A stretch of 64,000 bases of DNA from Bradyrhizobium sp. WSM471. GTDB lineage: Bacteria > Pseudomonadota > Alphaproteobacteria > Rhizobiales > Xanthobacteraceae. The position numbers and the translations under genes are program-made. The first letter of the stretch is position 1, and each line of letters begins with the position of its first letter. The notes under the pieces are model-generated. The model ran no database searches. It worked only from the letters and a program-made list of their open reading frames with translations, and had not been told where the DNA came from. This document shows, piece after piece, positions 53,815 to 63,395 of the stretch. Location of the stretch: NCBI RefSeq assembly GCF_000244915.1, contig NZ_CM001442.1:3782001-3846000 (forward strand), given 5' to 3'.

Positions 53815-54570
53815 TTGGCCGATGAGTTCATTCTCGAAACGGAAGGCTTGACCAAGGAGTTCGCGGGCTTCTTCGCCGTCCGCGACGTTGCGCTCAAGGT
53901 TCGCCGTGGGAGCATTCACGCGTTGATCGGCCCGAACGGCGCCGGCAAGACGACGTGCTTCAATCTTTTGACCAAGTTCCTCAAACCGTCTGCCGGAAAA
54001 ATCCTGTACAAGGGGCAGGACATCACCGCGATGGCGCCCGCCGACGTGGCCCGCCTGGGACTGGTTCGCTCGTTCCAGATCTCGGCGGTATTCCCCCATC
54101 TCACAGCGCTGGAAAACGTCCGCGTCGCGCTTCAGCGCCAGCACGGCAGCTCCTTCGATTTCTGGCGCTCCAAATCCGTGCTCAACCAGTTCAACGATCG
54201 CGCGCGCGAGCTGTTGAACGATGTCGGCCTCAGCGAGTTTTCCAATACGCCTGCGGTCGAGATGCCCTACGGGCGCAAGCGCGCACTGGAGATCGCAACC
54301 ACGCTCGCGCTCGACCCCGAGATGATGCTGCTGGACGAGCCGATGGCCGGCATGGGCCACGAGGACATCGACAAGATCGCGGCGCTGATCAAGCGCATCT
54401 CCGCGAAATACACCATCCTGATGGTCGAGCATAATCTGAGCGTCGTGGCCAATCTCTCCGACATCATCACCGTGTTGACGCGCGGGCAGGTGCTGGCGCA
54501 AGGCCATTACAGCGAGCTCACCAAGGACGAACGCGTCAAGGAAGCCTATCTGGGAGCCGGTCATGGCTGA
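53815..54570 (+). CDS. livG: Branched-chain amino acid/amide ABC transporter ATPase 1
   Basis: 251 residues starting TTG 53815 behind AGGGGGAAAA. LivG-type ATPase: Walker A GPNGAGKTT, Q-loop SFQISAVFPHLTALENV, modified signature MPYGRKRALEIATTLA, Walker B MMLLDEPMAGMGHEDID, H-loop LMVEHNLSVV. Powers import with LivF. Signature YGRKR in place of the usual YGxQR is noteworthy. Overlaps livF by eight bases. Confidence 0.93.
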   Translation: MADEFILETEGLTKEFAGFFAVRDVALKVRRGSIHALIGPNGAGKTTCFNLLTKFLKPSAGKILYKGQDITAMAPADVARLGLVRSFQISAVFPHLTALENVRVALQRQHGSSFDFWRSKSVLNQFNDRARELLNDVGLSEFSNTPAVEMPYGRKRALEIATTLALDPEMMLLDEPMAGMGHEDIDKIAALIKRISAKYTILMVEHNLSVVANLSDIITVLTRGQVLAQGHYSELTKDERVKEAYLGAGHG

Positions 54571-55309
54571 GACTGCAACGGCGGAAGCTCCCGCAAAGGC
54601 CGCGAGCGGCGGCAACCTCCTCCAGGTCCGCAACCTGGAAGCATGGTACGGCGAGTCCCACATCCTGCACGGGATCAACTTCGACGTGAACGCGGGCGAG
54701 GTCGTCACCCTGCTCGGGCGCAACGGGGCCGGCAAGACCACCACGCTGAAGTCGATCATGGGCATCATCGGCAAGCGCACCGGCTCGGTGAAGTTCAACA
54801 ACCAGGACATCATCCGTACGACCTCGGACAAGATCGCGCGGATGGGAATCGCGTTCTGCCCGGAAGAACGGGGAATTTTCGCCAGCCTCGATGTCCGGGA
54901 GAACCTGCTGCTGCCGCCGGTGGTGCGTCCGGGCGGATTGCCGCTCGAGCAGATCTTCGATCTGTTTCCGAACCTGAAGGAACGGCTCAACAGCCAGGGA
55001 ACCAAGCTCTCCGGTGGCGAGCAGCAGATGCTCGCGATCGCGCGCATCCTGCGCACCGGCGCGAACTTCCTGATGCTGGACGAGCCGACCGAGGGTCTCG
55101 CGCCCGTCATCATCCAGCAGATCGGCCACACCATTGCGCGGCTCAAGAAGGAGGGTTTTACGATTCTCCTGGTCGAGCAGAACTTCCGGTTCGCATCCAC
55201 CGTCGCCGACCGCTATTACGTGGTCGAGCACGGCAAGATCATTGACGGATTTTCCAATGCGGAGCTTGCCGCCAATATGGACAAGCTCCACACGTATCTC
55301 GGCGTCTAG
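54563..55309 (+). CDS. livF: Branched-chain amino acid/amide ABC transporter ATPase 2
   Basis: 248 residues: GRNGAGKTTTLKSIMGI, CPEERGIFASLDVRENLLLP (LivF hallmark), LSGGEQQMLAIARILRTGA, LMLDEPTEGLAPVIIQQIG, LLVEQNFRFA. The N-terminal about 20 residues are Ala-rich. Translationally coupled to livG and partner of LivG at the membrane. Confidence 0.95.
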   Translation: MAETATAEAPAKAASGGNLLQVRNLEAWYGESHILHGINFDVNAGEVVTLLGRNGAGKTTTLKSIMGIIGKRTGSVKFNNQDIIRTTSDKIARMGIAFCPEERGIFASLDVRENLLLPPVVRPGGLPLEQIFDLFPNLKERLNSQGTKLSGGEQQMLAIARILRTGANFLMLDEPTEGLAPVIIQQIGHTIARLKKEGFTILLVEQNFRFASTVADRYYVVEHGKIIDGFSNAELAANMDKLHTYLGV

Positions 55310-55342
55310 AACGGCCAATAAAAAGATTCATAAGGAAGTAGC

Positions 55343-56566
55343 ATGATGACCAAGTCGATTGCGTCGTTTCTGCTCGGCACGGCGCTGGCCGTGACCGCCA
55401 CCGGTGCAGCTTTCGCGCAGGACAAGACCGTCAAGATCGGCGCGCTGTCCGATCAGTCCGGGCTCTATGCCGACCTCGGTGGACCGGGCTCGACGCTCGC
55501 CGCGCAGATGGCCATTGAAGATTCCGGCCTGGCCGCGAAGGGCTGGAAGATCGACATCATCTCGGGTGATCACCAGAACAAGCCCGACATCGGCACCGCG
55601 ATCGCGCGGCAATGGTTCGACGTCGACAAGGTTGACATCATCGTCGACGTACCGAATTCCGGCGTGGCGCTCGCGGTCAACAACGTCGTCAAGGAAAAGA
55701 ACGGCGTCTATATCAACTCGGGTGCTGCGACTTCGGACCTCACCAACGCGCAGTGCTCGCCCAACACGGTGCACTGGACCTACGACACCTACATGCTGGC
55801 CCACACCACCGGCCAGGCTCTGGTGAAGGCCGGTGGCGACACCTGGTTCTTCCTGACCGCCGACTACGCCTTCGGCGCGGCGCTGGAGCGCGACACCACC
55901 GCGGTCATCACCGCCAACGGCGGCAAGGTGGTCGGCGGCGTCAAGCACCCGCTGAACACGCCGGATTTCTCGTCCTTCCTGCTGCAGGCGCAGGCTTCCA
56001 AGGCCAAGATCATCGGCCTTGCCAATGCCGGCGGCGACACCACCAACACGATCAAGCAGGCGGCCGAGTTCGGCATCGTCAAGGGCGGCCAGAAGCTCGC
56101 GGCGCTGCTGCTGTTCCTCACCGACGTCAAGGCGATCGGGCTCGAGACCGCTCAGGGCCTCAACTTCACCGAGACCTTCTACTGGGACATGAACGACCAG
56201 ACCCGGGCGTTCTCGAAGCGCTTCGCCGAGAAGATGAAGAACAACGCGCCGCCCACCATGGTGCAGGCCGGCGTCTATGCGGGCGTGCGTCACTATTTCA
56301 AGGCACTGGAAGCGCTCGGCGGCAACCCGCATGACGGCGCCAAGGTCGTCGAGAAGATGAAGTCGATGCCGACGGAAGACGATCTGTTCGGCAAGGGCGA
56401 GATCCAGCCCAACGGCCGCACCATCCACAATGCCTATCTGTTCGAGGTGAAGAAGCCCTCCGAGTCCAAGGGGCCGTGGGACTTCTACAAGCTGGTCGGC
56501 ACGGTGCCGGGCGACCAGGCCTTCACGCCGTTGTCCGAGAGCAAGTGCGCGCTGTTGAAGAAGTAA
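55343..56566 (+). CDS. livK: ABC transporter substrate-binding protein (LivJ/LivK-like)
   Basis: 407 residues with signal peptide MTKSIASFLLGTALAVTATG plus AAFAQD (cleavage after AFA). Type I periplasmic binding fold: VKIGALSDQSGLYADLGGPG, then AAQMAIEDSG, SNSGVALAVNN-type segment VPNSGVALAVNNVVKEKNGV, WFFLTADYAFGAALERDTTA. Related to the broad family binding branched amino acids, urea or aromatic acids; the ligand is not deducible. Two ATGs at 55343 and 55346. Confidence 0.9.
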   Translation: MMTKSIASFLLGTALAVTATGAAFAQDKTVKIGALSDQSGLYADLGGPGSTLAAQMAIEDSGLAAKGWKIDIISGDHQNKPDIGTAIARQWFDVDKVDIIVDVPNSGVALAVNNVVKEKNGVYINSGAATSDLTNAQCSPNTVHWTYDTYMLAHTTGQALVKAGGDTWFFLTADYAFGAALERDTTAVITANGGKVVGGVKHPLNTPDFSSFLLQAQASKAKIIGLANAGGDTTNTIKQAAEFGIVKGGQKLAALLLFLTDVKAIGLETAQGLNFTETFYWDMNDQTRAFSKRFAEKMKNNAPPTMVQAGVYAGVRHYFKALEALGGNPHDGAKVVEKMKSMPTEDDLFGKGEIQPNGRTIHNAYLFEVKKPSESKGPWDFYKLVGTVPGDQAFTPLSESKCALLKK

Positions 56567-56572
56567 GATAAC

Positions 56573-56600
56573 CGCCCGCAGGCCATCAGGCTTGCGGGCG
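56573..56600 (+). terminator. Intra-operon hairpin after the binding-protein gene
   Basis: Arms CGCCCGCA and TGCGGGCG around GGCCATCAGGCT, six bases after the livK stop. Short U-tail (ACTTTC). Such hairpins commonly stabilise or partly terminate transcripts, giving more binding protein than permease. Confidence 0.6.
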
Positions 56601-56638
56601 ACTTTCAGGGAACGCCGAAGGGACCGGGTGCGGGATCG

Positions 56639-57502
56639 ATGCAGGCTCTTTACGCTCAGCTACTGGTGGGACTGATCAACGGCTCGTTCTACGCGCTGCT
56701 CAGTCTCGGGCTTGCCGTGATCTTCGGCATGCTCAACATCATCAATTTCGCCCACGGTGCGCTCTACATGATGGGCGCGTTCGTCGCCTACTTCCTGCTG
56801 AACATCGGCGGCATCAACTACTGGTGGGCGTTGCTGCTTGCCCCGATCATCGTCGGCATCTTCGGCATGATCCTCGAACGGACCATGCTGCAATGGCTGA
56901 CGGGGCTCGATCATCTTTACGGCCTGCTCCTGACCTTCGGCATTGCGCTGATCGTGCAGGGCGTGTTCCAGAACTATTTCGGCTCCTCTGGCATGCCTTA
57001 CGCCATTCCGGACCAGCTCAAGGGCGGTATGAATCTCGGCTTCATGTTCCTGCCCATCTATCGCGGCTGGGTCGTCATCTTCTCGCTGGTAGTCTGCATC
57101 GCGACCTGGTTCCTGATCGAGAAGACGCGGCTCGGCGCCTATTTGCGTGCCGCCACTGAAAACCCGACGCTGGTGCGCGCCTTCGGCGTCAACGTGCCGC
57201 GCATGATCACGCTGACCTATGGTTTGGGTGTCGGCCTGGCCGCGCTCGCCGGCGTGCTGTCGGCGCCGATCAACCAGGTGCGGCCGCTGATGGGCGCCGA
57301 CCTGATCATCGTGGTGTTCGCGGTGGTCGTGATCGGCGGCATGGGATCGATCATGGGCTCCATCATCACCGGCTTTGCGCTCGGTGTGATCGAGGGCATG
57401 ACCAAATATTTCTACCCCGAGGCCTCCAACACCGTCGTGTTCGTGCTGATGGTGCTGGTCCTCTTGGTGAAGCCAACGGGATTGACGGGAAGGGCGGCCT
57501 GA
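56639..57502 (+). CDS. livH: Branched-chain amino acid/amide ABC transporter permease 1
   Basis: 287 residues with about eight membrane segments. LivH pattern: QLLVGLINGSFYALLSLGLA, VIFGMLNIINFAHGALYMMG (hallmark), ENPTLVRAFGVNVPRMITLT (coupling EAA-like loop), VVIGGMGSIMGSIITGFALG. Inner-membrane pore subunit together with LivM. Confidence 0.95.
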   Translation: MQALYAQLLVGLINGSFYALLSLGLAVIFGMLNIINFAHGALYMMGAFVAYFLLNIGGINYWWALLLAPIIVGIFGMILERTMLQWLTGLDHLYGLLLTFGIALIVQGVFQNYFGSSGMPYAIPDQLKGGMNLGFMFLPIYRGWVVIFSLVVCIATWFLIEKTRLGAYLRAATENPTLVRAFGVNVPRMITLTYGLGVGLAALAGVLSAPINQVRPLMGADLIIVVFAVVVIGGMGSIMGSIITGFALGVIEGMTKYFYPEASNTVVFVLMVLVLLVKPTGLTGRAA

Positions 57503-57503
57503 T

Positions 57504-58472
57504 ATGACAGCCTTGACGGACGACACGCTGCCGGTAACCCCGCGCTCGATCCGCGATGAGATGATCGTGTTCGTGGTGATGGCGCTGCTGCTGGCTTCGG
57601 TGCCATTCACGGGAGTCTACCCGTTCTTCGTGATGCAGGCGCTGTGCTTCGCGCTGCTCGCCTGCGCCTTCAATCTCCTGATCGGCTATGGCGGTCTGCT
57701 GTCCTTCGGCCATGCGATGTTCTTAGGGACGGCCGGCTATTGCAGCGCGCATGCGCTGAAGGTCTGGGCGCTGCCGCCTGAACTCGGCATCCTCGTCGGC
57801 GTCGCCGGTGCCTTCGTGCTCTCGCTCATCACGGGCTATATCTCGATCCGCCGCCAAGGCATCTATTTCTCGATGATCACGCTGGCGCTGTCGCAGCTTT
57901 TGTACTTCATCTACCTCCAGGCGCCGTTCACCCATGGTGAAGACGGCATCCAGGGCATCCCGCAGGGACGCATGTTCGGCGTCTTCGATCTGACCAAGCC
58001 GACCGTGCTCTACTATGTGGTTCTGGTCGGCTTCCTCGCCGGCTTCTTGCTGATCTTCCGCATCATCAACTCACCGTTCGGCGAAGTCCTCAAGGCGATC
58101 CGCGAGAACGAGCCGCGCGCGATCTCGCTGGGTTACCGCACCGATCAGTACAAATTCCTGGCTTTCGTCCTCTCGGGCACGCTGGCCGGATTTGCCGGTG
58201 CGCTGAAAGTCTTCGTGGCGCAGAATGCCTCGCTCACCGACGTGCACTGGTCGATGTCGGGCGAAGTCGTGCTGATGACGCTGGTCGGCGGACTCGGAAC
58301 CGTCTTCGGTCCCGTGGTCGGCGCCTTCGTGATCATCGCCATGCAGCAATATCTGGCGGGGTTCGGCCAGTGGGTGACCGTGATCCAGGGCTCGATCTTC
58401 GTGATCTGCGTGCTCACCTTCCGCCGTGGCGTCATCGGCGAAATCGCGCATTACTTCCGGCGGTCACTGTAA
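57504..58472 (+). CDS. livM: Branched-chain amino acid/amide ABC transporter permease 2
   Basis: 322 residues, about ten segments: FALLACAFNLLIGYGGLLSF (hallmark), ISIRRQGIYFSMITLALSQL, IRENEPRAISLGYRTDQYKF (cytoplasmic coupling loop), LMTLVGGLGTVFGPVVGAFV. Starts one base after livH stop (TGATATG). Completes the transporter. Confidence 0.95.
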   Translation: MTALTDDTLPVTPRSIRDEMIVFVVMALLLASVPFTGVYPFFVMQALCFALLACAFNLLIGYGGLLSFGHAMFLGTAGYCSAHALKVWALPPELGILVGVAGAFVLSLITGYISIRRQGIYFSMITLALSQLLYFIYLQAPFTHGEDGIQGIPQGRMFGVFDLTKPTVLYYVVLVGFLAGFLLIFRIINSPFGEVLKAIRENEPRAISLGYRTDQYKFLAFVLSGTLAGFAGALKVFVAQNASLTDVHWSMSGEVVLMTLVGGLGTVFGPVVGAFVIIAMQQYLAGFGQWVTVIQGSIFVICVLTFRRGVIGEIAHYFRRSL

Positions 58473-58569
58473 GTCGTTGATATATTGGAAGATGTACTGA
58501 CGGGCGAAAGCGGTGGATGATCCGGCTCCACGGGCGTGAGGTGGCACGCGCGTGGATCGAAAATGGTCT

Positions 58570-58587
58570 ATGACAGTTTTATGACGG
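58570..58587. promoter_or_regulatory. Pho-box-like sequence upstream of DUF47-pit
   Basis: On the minus strand CCGTCAT, AAAA, CTGTCAT: two 7-base units spaced by four, matching the PhoB site CTGTCAT-N4-CTGTCAT at 13 of 14 positions. It ends 45 bases before the DUF47 ATG. In Sinorhizobium meliloti the equivalent orfA-pit operon is repressed by PhoB when phosphate is scarce; the same would be expected here. Confidence 0.7.
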
Positions 58588-58631
58588 CCCGCTCGGGCCC
58601 AGGCCATTATCCAACCGGTAGTCTCTCCCCC

Positions 58632-59276
58632 ATGATGCGATTGTTTCGCGCTTTCTTGCCCAAGGAAGAACGGTTCTTCGACCTGTTCGACCGCCACGCC
58701 CAGACCGTGATCCAGGGCTCGATCGCGCTCCAGAGCATGCTCAACGGGGGCGAGGAGACGCCGGTCTATTGCCAGCGCGTCAACCAGTTCGAGAACGATG
58801 CGGACAACATCACCCGTGAGGTGCTGACCGCGGTGCGCCGCACCTTCATCACCCCGTTCGACCGCGGCGACATCAAGAACCTGATCACCTCGATGGACGA
58901 CGCCATCGACCAGATGCAACAGACCGCCAAGGCCGTGATGCTGTTCGAGGTCCGCAGCTTCGAGCCGCCGATGCGGGAGATCGGCGGGCTCCTGATCGAA
59001 TGCGCCAATCTGGTCGGTCGTGCGCTGCCGTTGATGCAGAAGATCGGCCAGAACGTGGCCATGCTGACCGCGATCACGGAAGAGCTGGGCAAGCTGGAAG
59101 GCCGCGTCGACGATCTCCATGATATCGGGCTGAAGGAACTGTTCCTCAAGCATCGCGACGGCAACGCGATGGATTTCATCGTCGGCGCAGAGATCTACGA
59201 CCATCTCGAGAAAGTCGCCGACCGCTTCGACGACGTCGCGAACGAGATCAACAGCATCGTCATCGAGCAAGTTTAG
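58632..59276 (+). CDS. DUF47-family PhoU-like regulator of phosphate transport
   Basis: 214 residues, helical bundle: RLFRAFLPKEERFFDLFDRH, VYCQRVNQFENDADNITREV (metal-binding PhoU-like E-x-x-D), FDRGDIKNLITSMDDAIDQM, YDHLEKVADRFDDVANEIN (second). Such proteins accompany Pit transporters and are thought to modulate them. ATG 58632 or 58635. The pit gene follows after 15 bases. Confidence 0.92.
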   Translation: MMRLFRAFLPKEERFFDLFDRHAQTVIQGSIALQSMLNGGEETPVYCQRVNQFENDADNITREVLTAVRRTFITPFDRGDIKNLITSMDDAIDQMQQTAKAVMLFEVRSFEPPMREIGGLLIECANLVGRALPLMQKIGQNVAMLTAITEELGKLEGRVDDLHDIGLKELFLKHRDGNAMDFIVGAEIYDHLEKVADRFDDVANEINSIVIEQV

Positions 59277-59291
59277 GGCAGGGGCCACGCC

Positions 59292-60299
59292 GTGGATGTT
59301 GCGTTGGGTCTTCCCGTCCTGGTCGGATTGATCGCCGTCGCGCTGCTGTTCGACTTCCTGAACGGCCTGCACGACGCCGCCAATTCGATCGCGACCATCG
59401 TCTCGACCCGCGTGCTGCGGCCGCAATACGCGGTGTTCTGGGCCGCGTTCTTCAATTTTGTCGCCTTCATGGTGTTCGGGCTGCACGTCGCCCAGACCAT
59501 CGGCACCGGCATCATCGATCCCGCGATCGTGGATGCCCAGGTGATCTTCGCGGCGCTCGTCGGCGCCATCGTCTGGAACCTGGTGACATGGGCGCTCGGG
59601 ATCCCATCGTCCTCGTCTCACGCGTTGATCGGCGGCTTGTTTGGTGCCGGTGTGGCCAAAGCCGGCCTTTCGGCGGCGGTCTGGAGCGGATTGTCCAAGA
59701 CGGTGATCGCCATCGTGCTGTCTCCGCTGGTCGGCTTCCTGCTCGCGATGGTGCTGGTTGCGATCGTCTCCTGGGCTTCGGTGCGCTCCACGCCCTTTGC
59801 CGTGGATCGCGCCTTCCGAATCCTGCAATTCGCCTCCGCCTCGCTCTATTCGCTCGGCCATGGCGGCAACGACGCCCAGAAGACCATGGGCATCATCGCC
59901 GTGCTGCTCTATTCGCAGGGCCAGCTCGGCGGCGAATTCTTCGTCCCCTTCTGGGTGGTGCTCTCGTGCCAGGCCGCGATGGCGATGGGGACCTTGATGG
60001 GCGGCTGGCGCATCGTCCGCACCATGGGCCTGCGCATCACCAAGCTGACCCCGATGCAAGGCTTTTGCGCCGAGACCGGCGGTGCCGCGACCCTGTTCAT
60101 GGCGACCTTCCTCGGCGTTCCCGTCTCGACCACCCACACCATCACCGGCGCCATCGTCGGTGTCGGCGCCGCCCGGCGCCTCTCGGCGGTGCGCTGGAAC
60201 GTCGCCAGCTCGATCGTCTATGCCTGGGTGATCACGATGCCGGCCTCGGCCATCGTCGCCGCGCTCTCCTGGTGGGCGGTCAAGATCTTCCTCAGGTAA
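59292..60299 (+). CDS. pit: Low-affinity inorganic phosphate transporter (PiT family)
   Basis: 335-residue inner-membrane cation:phosphate symporter. Paired signature sequences [20 protein letters not shown] (near residue 22) and [16 protein letters not shown] (near 190), and [20 protein letters not shown] near the end. It starts at GTG 59292. Its last 8 bases overlap the convergent sugE gene. Operon with the DUF47 gene and the Pho-box-like site upstream. Confidence 0.94.
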   Translation: MDVALGLPVLVGLIAVALLFDFLNGLHDAANSIATIVSTRVLRPQYAVFWAAFFNFVAFMVFGLHVAQTIGTGIIDPAIVDAQVIFAALVGAIVWNLVTWALGIPSSSSHALIGGLFGAGVAKAGLSAAVWSGLSKTVIAIVLSPLVGFLLAMVLVAIVSWASVRSTPFAVDRAFRILQFASASLYSLGHGGNDAQKTMGIIAVLLYSQGQLGGEFFVPFWVVLSCQAAMAMGTLMGGWRIVRTMGLRITKLTPMQGFCAETGGAATLFMATFLGVPVSTTHTITGAIVGVGAARRLSAVRWNVASSIVYAWVITMPASAIVAALSWWAVKIFLR

Positions 60300-60606
60300 C
60301 CAGCTTCAGCCCGACGATCCCGGCGACGATCAGCCCGATGCTGGCGAGGCGGAACGCGGTGGCCGGCTCGCCGAACAGGATGATGCCGAGCGTCGCGGTA
60401 CCGACCGCGCCGATGCCGGTCCAGACTGCATAAGCGGTTCCAATCGGCAGCGATTTGAGGGCGAGCCCGAGCAGGATGATGCTGCCGGCCATGGCGCCAA
60501 GCGTGAGGACCGACGGAACGAGCTTGCTGAACCCCTCGGTATATTTGAGGCCGATCGCCCATGAGACCTCCAGCAGACCGGCGACAAACAGGATGCTCCA
60601 GGCCAT
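60292..60606 (-). CDS. sugE: SMR-family efflux protein, SugE/Gdx type
   Basis: 104-residue protein with four membrane helices: [20 protein letters not shown] with the conserved coupling glutamate in TM1, [60 protein letters not shown]. Matches the SugE/Gdx subgroup that exports guanidinium; some members export quaternary ammonium compounds. SD GGAGGG (60612-60617 on the minus strand). The leader carries a candidate guanidine-II riboswitch. Confidence 0.93.
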   Translation of the reverse strand: MAWSILFVAGLLEVSWAIGLKYTEGFSKLVPSVLTLGAMAGSIILLGLALKSLPIGTAYAVWTGIGAVGTATLGIILFGEPATAFRLASIGLIVAGIVGLKLVT

Positions 60607-60625
60607 GACGACCCTCCATTCAAGG

Positions 60626-60678
60626 CAGGGGCGTCCCCGCGACTGGTGTGCTGATGGGAAGGGAAGGCCGTCCCTCCC
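60626..60678 (-). ncRNA. Candidate guanidine-II (mini-ykkC) riboswitch
   Basis: Read on the minus strand: hairpin 1 (60661-60678) is GGGAGGG, loop ACGG, CCUUCCC, a seven-pair stem with the hallmark ACGR loop. After 21 bases comes hairpin 2 (60626-60639), CGGGG, ACGC, CCCUG, whose loop deviates in the last base. Nine bases later is the SD of sugE, a Gdx-type guanidinium exporter, the gene that this riboswitch class typically controls. Two small ACG-loop hairpins just before the SD of gdx is the known architecture; the call remains a candidate because of the second loop. Confidence 0.6.
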
Positions 60679-60775
60679 AACCTGATCCCAGGCCGGATAT
60701 GGGACTGGCCGGAAGGCTCCGCAATCACCAGATGAGGCTTGATCAGGCTCATTTTCCCTGCCAAACGCTGCCGCA

Positions 60776-62395
60776 ATGTCCGACATCGCCACCACAGCCG
60801 AATCGACGGCCCGTTCCTCGCTTGCCGCTGAAGTGTCGCGGCGGCGTACCTTTGCGATCATCTCGCATCCGGACGCCGGCAAGACCACGCTGACCGAAAA
60901 GCTGCTGCTGTTCGGTGGCGCCATCAATCTGGCCGGCCAAGTCAAGGCCAAGGGCGAGCGGCGCAACACGCGTTCGGACTGGATGAAGATCGAGCGCGAG
61001 CGCGGCATCTCGGTCGTGACCTCGGTCATGACCTTCGAGTTCGAGGGGCTGGTGTTCAACCTTCTGGACACGCCGGGCCACGAAGACTTTTCGGAAGATA
61101 CCTATCGCACGCTCACGGCGGTCGATTCCGCCGTCATGGTGATCGACGCTGCCAAGGGCATCGAGGCGCGCACCCGAAAGCTGTTCGAGGTGTGTCGTCT
61201 TCGCGACATCCCGATCATCACCTTCATCAACAAGATGGACCGCGAGAGCCGCGACGTCTTCGAGCTTCTGGACGAGATCGAGAAGACGCTGGCGCTCGAT
61301 ACCACGCCAATGACCTGGCCTGTCGGCCGCGGCCGCGAGTTCCTCGGCACCTATGACGTCGTCAATGGCGGCGTGCGCCTGCTCGAAGGCGGCGGCGCCA
61401 AGACCGGCGCGGCGCAGCAGATCGAGATCGCCGAGCTCGGCAAGCTCAACGCCAATCTCGACGTGTCGGCGGTGAAGGACGAGCTCGAGCTCGTCACCGC
61501 AGCTTCAAAACCGTTCGAACTCGAAGCGTTTCGCGAGGGCCATCTGACGCCGGTTTATTTCGGCAGCGCGTTGCGCAATTTCGGCGTCGGCGACCTGCTG
61601 CAAGGACTCGGCAAGTTCGCGCCCGAGCCGCGCGCGCAGGAGAGCGACCAGCGCAAGGTCGAAGCCACCGACCCGCGCATGAGCGCCTTCGTGTTCAAGA
61701 TCCAGGCCAACATGGATCCCAACCACCGTGACCGCATCGCCTTCGCTCGCCTCTGCTCCGGCAAGCTGAGCCGCGGCATGAAGGCGAAGCTCGTGCGCAC
61801 CGGCAAGAGCATGCCGCTGTCCAGCCCGCAATTCTTCTTCGCGCAGGACCGTTCGGTTGCGGACGAGGCCTACGCCGGCGACGTCGTCGGCATTCCCAAC
61901 CACGGCACGCTGCGCATCGGCGATACGCTGACCGACGGTGAGGATTTCAACTTCGTTGGCGTGCCGAGCTTTGCGCCGGAAATCGTCCGCCGCGTACGTC
62001 TTACGGATGCGATGAAGGCGAAGAAGCTGAAGGAAGCGCTTCAGCAGATGTCGGAAGAGGGTGTTGTGCAGGTGTTCCGCCCGCGCGACGGCGCGCCCGC
62101 GCTGGTCGGCGTCGTCGGCGCGCTCCAGCTCGACGTGCTCAAGGCGCGGCTGGATGCGGAATATTCCCTGCCGGTCGAATTCGAGGTCAGCGAGTTCCAG
62201 CTCGCGCGCTGGGTCTCGTCGGACGACCGCAAGAAGCTCGACACCTTCATCGCGGCCAACACCTCCAGCATCGCCGACGATGTCGACGGCGATCCCGTCT
62301 ATCTGGCGCGGAACGAGTTCTATCTCGGCTACACCAGGGAACGGGCCGAGGGCATCGAGTTCACCAACGTCAAGGACGTCAAGAAGAAGGGGTAG
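60776..62395 (+). CDS. prfC: Peptide chain release factor 3
   Basis: 539-residue translational GTPase that recycles RF1/RF2 from the ribosome. G1 [17 protein letters not shown]2 region around [17 protein letters not shown]3 [21 protein letters not shown]4 NKMDRE, domain II ending [20 protein letters not shown], and the C-terminal [18 protein letters not shown]. Length standard. ATG 60776. Confidence 0.96.
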   Translation: MSDIATTAESTARSSLAAEVSRRRTFAIISHPDAGKTTLTEKLLLFGGAINLAGQVKAKGERRNTRSDWMKIERERGISVVTSVMTFEFEGLVFNLLDTPGHEDFSEDTYRTLTAVDSAVMVIDAAKGIEARTRKLFEVCRLRDIPIITFINKMDRESRDVFELLDEIEKTLALDTTPMTWPVGRGREFLGTYDVVNGGVRLLEGGGAKTGAAQQIEIAELGKLNANLDVSAVKDELELVTAASKPFELEAFREGHLTPVYFGSALRNFGVGDLLQGLGKFAPEPRAQESDQRKVEATDPRMSAFVFKIQANMDPNHRDRIAFARLCSGKLSRGMKAKLVRTGKSMPLSSPQFFFAQDRSVADEAYAGDVVGIPNHGTLRIGDTLTDGEDFNFVGVPSFAPEIVRRVRLTDAMKAKKLKEALQQMSEEGVVQVFRPRDGAPALVGVVGALQLDVLKARLDAEYSLPVEFEVSEFQLARWVSSDDRKKLDTFIAANTSSIADDVDGDPVYLARNEFYLGYTRERAEGIEFTNVKDVKKKG

Positions 62396-62415
62396 GGGCG
62401 TTCCGCCCCACCGCG

Positions 62416-62516
62416 GTCATGCCCGCGCAGGCGGGGCATCCAGTACGCCGCAGCCTCTCGGCTCAATCACAATCGCCTCTGGGATACTGGATCGTCCGGT
62501 CGAGCCGGACGACGAC
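62416..62516. repeat. Palindromic intergenic repeat, family A copy 4
   Basis: Begins GTCATGCCCGCGCAGGCGG and ends CCGGTCGAGCCGGACGACGAC, with inner CCAGTACGCCGCAGCC and GGGATACTGGATCG. Closest to the copy at 5753-5854. It follows prfC. Confidence 0.8.
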
Positions 62517-62587
62517 ACCGCGTGTACGCGCGAGCATGTGAACGCTTGCGGGCTTGACGGCTTCTCCGGCGATGCCACGTTCTGGTC

Positions 62588-63166
62588 ATGTGGCGCGGCA
62601 TCCTTGTTTTCCTCCTGCTGGCGATCTCGACGATCGCCACGGACGCGCGGCCCCGGCAAATCAACCCCATTCCGTTTTCGCACGAGCCGTGCAGCGTCCT
62701 CGATGGAAGGCCCTGCACGCCGTCCTATTGCAGCCCGCTCGAGCCTGGTCCCTGCATTCCCGAGATCGACTATCCCTACGGCCAGAACCTCCAGCTCACG
62801 ATCCAAAGCGTACCGTCAGAGGCGGATCGCGCCAAATATCAAAAGCCGGATCACGATCTCGATACGATCGGCGATCTCTTCGCCGAGCTGCGCACTTGCT
62901 GGTCGCCGCCAACGGACAATGCCCGCGCGGGCATGCAGATCGCCGTGCGCTTCAGCTTCAACAAGTCGGGCGGCCTGATCGGCCCGCCGCGCCTGACCTT
63001 TGCGACCGCGGGCGTGCCCCCCGAGACGAGAACCACCTATCTCAATGCGATCAATTCATCGTTGAACGCCTGCCTGCCGCTGAAATTCACCGGGGGTCTT
63101 GGCGGTGCCCTCGCCGGGCGGCCGATCGCGATCCGGTATGTCGACAATCGGACCTTGGGAAAATAA
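62588..63166 (+). CDS. Secreted hypothetical protein, TonB-C-like tail
   Basis: 192 residues with signal peptide MWRGILVFLLLAISTIATDA. The mature N-part is Cys/Pro-rich (SVLDGRPCTPSYCSPLEPGP). The C-terminal half (FAELRTCWSPPTDNARAGMQ, IAVRFSFNKSGGLIGPPRLT, INSSLNACLPLKFT) resembles the TonB C-terminal-like domain found in alphaproteobacterial envelope proteins. Function unknown. Confidence 0.75.
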   Translation: MWRGILVFLLLAISTIATDARPRQINPIPFSHEPCSVLDGRPCTPSYCSPLEPGPCIPEIDYPYGQNLQLTIQSVPSEADRAKYQKPDHDLDTIGDLFAELRTCWSPPTDNARAGMQIAVRFSFNKSGGLIGPPRLTFATAGVPPETRTTYLNAINSSLNACLPLKFTGGLGGALAGRPIAIRYVDNRTLGK

Positions 63167-63184
63167 CAGCCGGGACATCTCTAT

Positions 63185-63326
63185 CCCCTCATCCTGAGGA
63201 GCGCGTTCTTACGCGCGTCTCGAAGGATGCAGGCCGCGCTGTTGCAGCAGCCGGGCCTGCATGGTTCTCGCGGCGATGCGAAGCATCGTCCGCTGACGGC
63301 GCTTCGCGCCTCCTCACCATGAGGGG
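63185..63326. repeat. Palindromic intergenic repeat, family D
   Basis: About 142 bases starting CCCTCATCCTGAGGAGCGC and ending GCGCCTCCTCACCATGAGGG. Inner parts GTCTCGAAGGATGCAGGCC and GGCCTGCATGGTTCTCGCGG pair as well. This type is widely dispersed in Bradyrhizobium-like genomes. Confidence 0.8.
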
Positions 63327-63395
63327 TGAGAGTTGCGACCCGCGGCCAATCGATGATAGGCCATGGGCTGGGGCGCTGGTTGAGGGGAGAATCTC

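Noticed and set aside
58464..60137. Minus-strand frame of 557 codons over DUF47 and pit
   Set aside because: Asp/His/Gln-rich antisense shadow; the plus strand carries two clear families.
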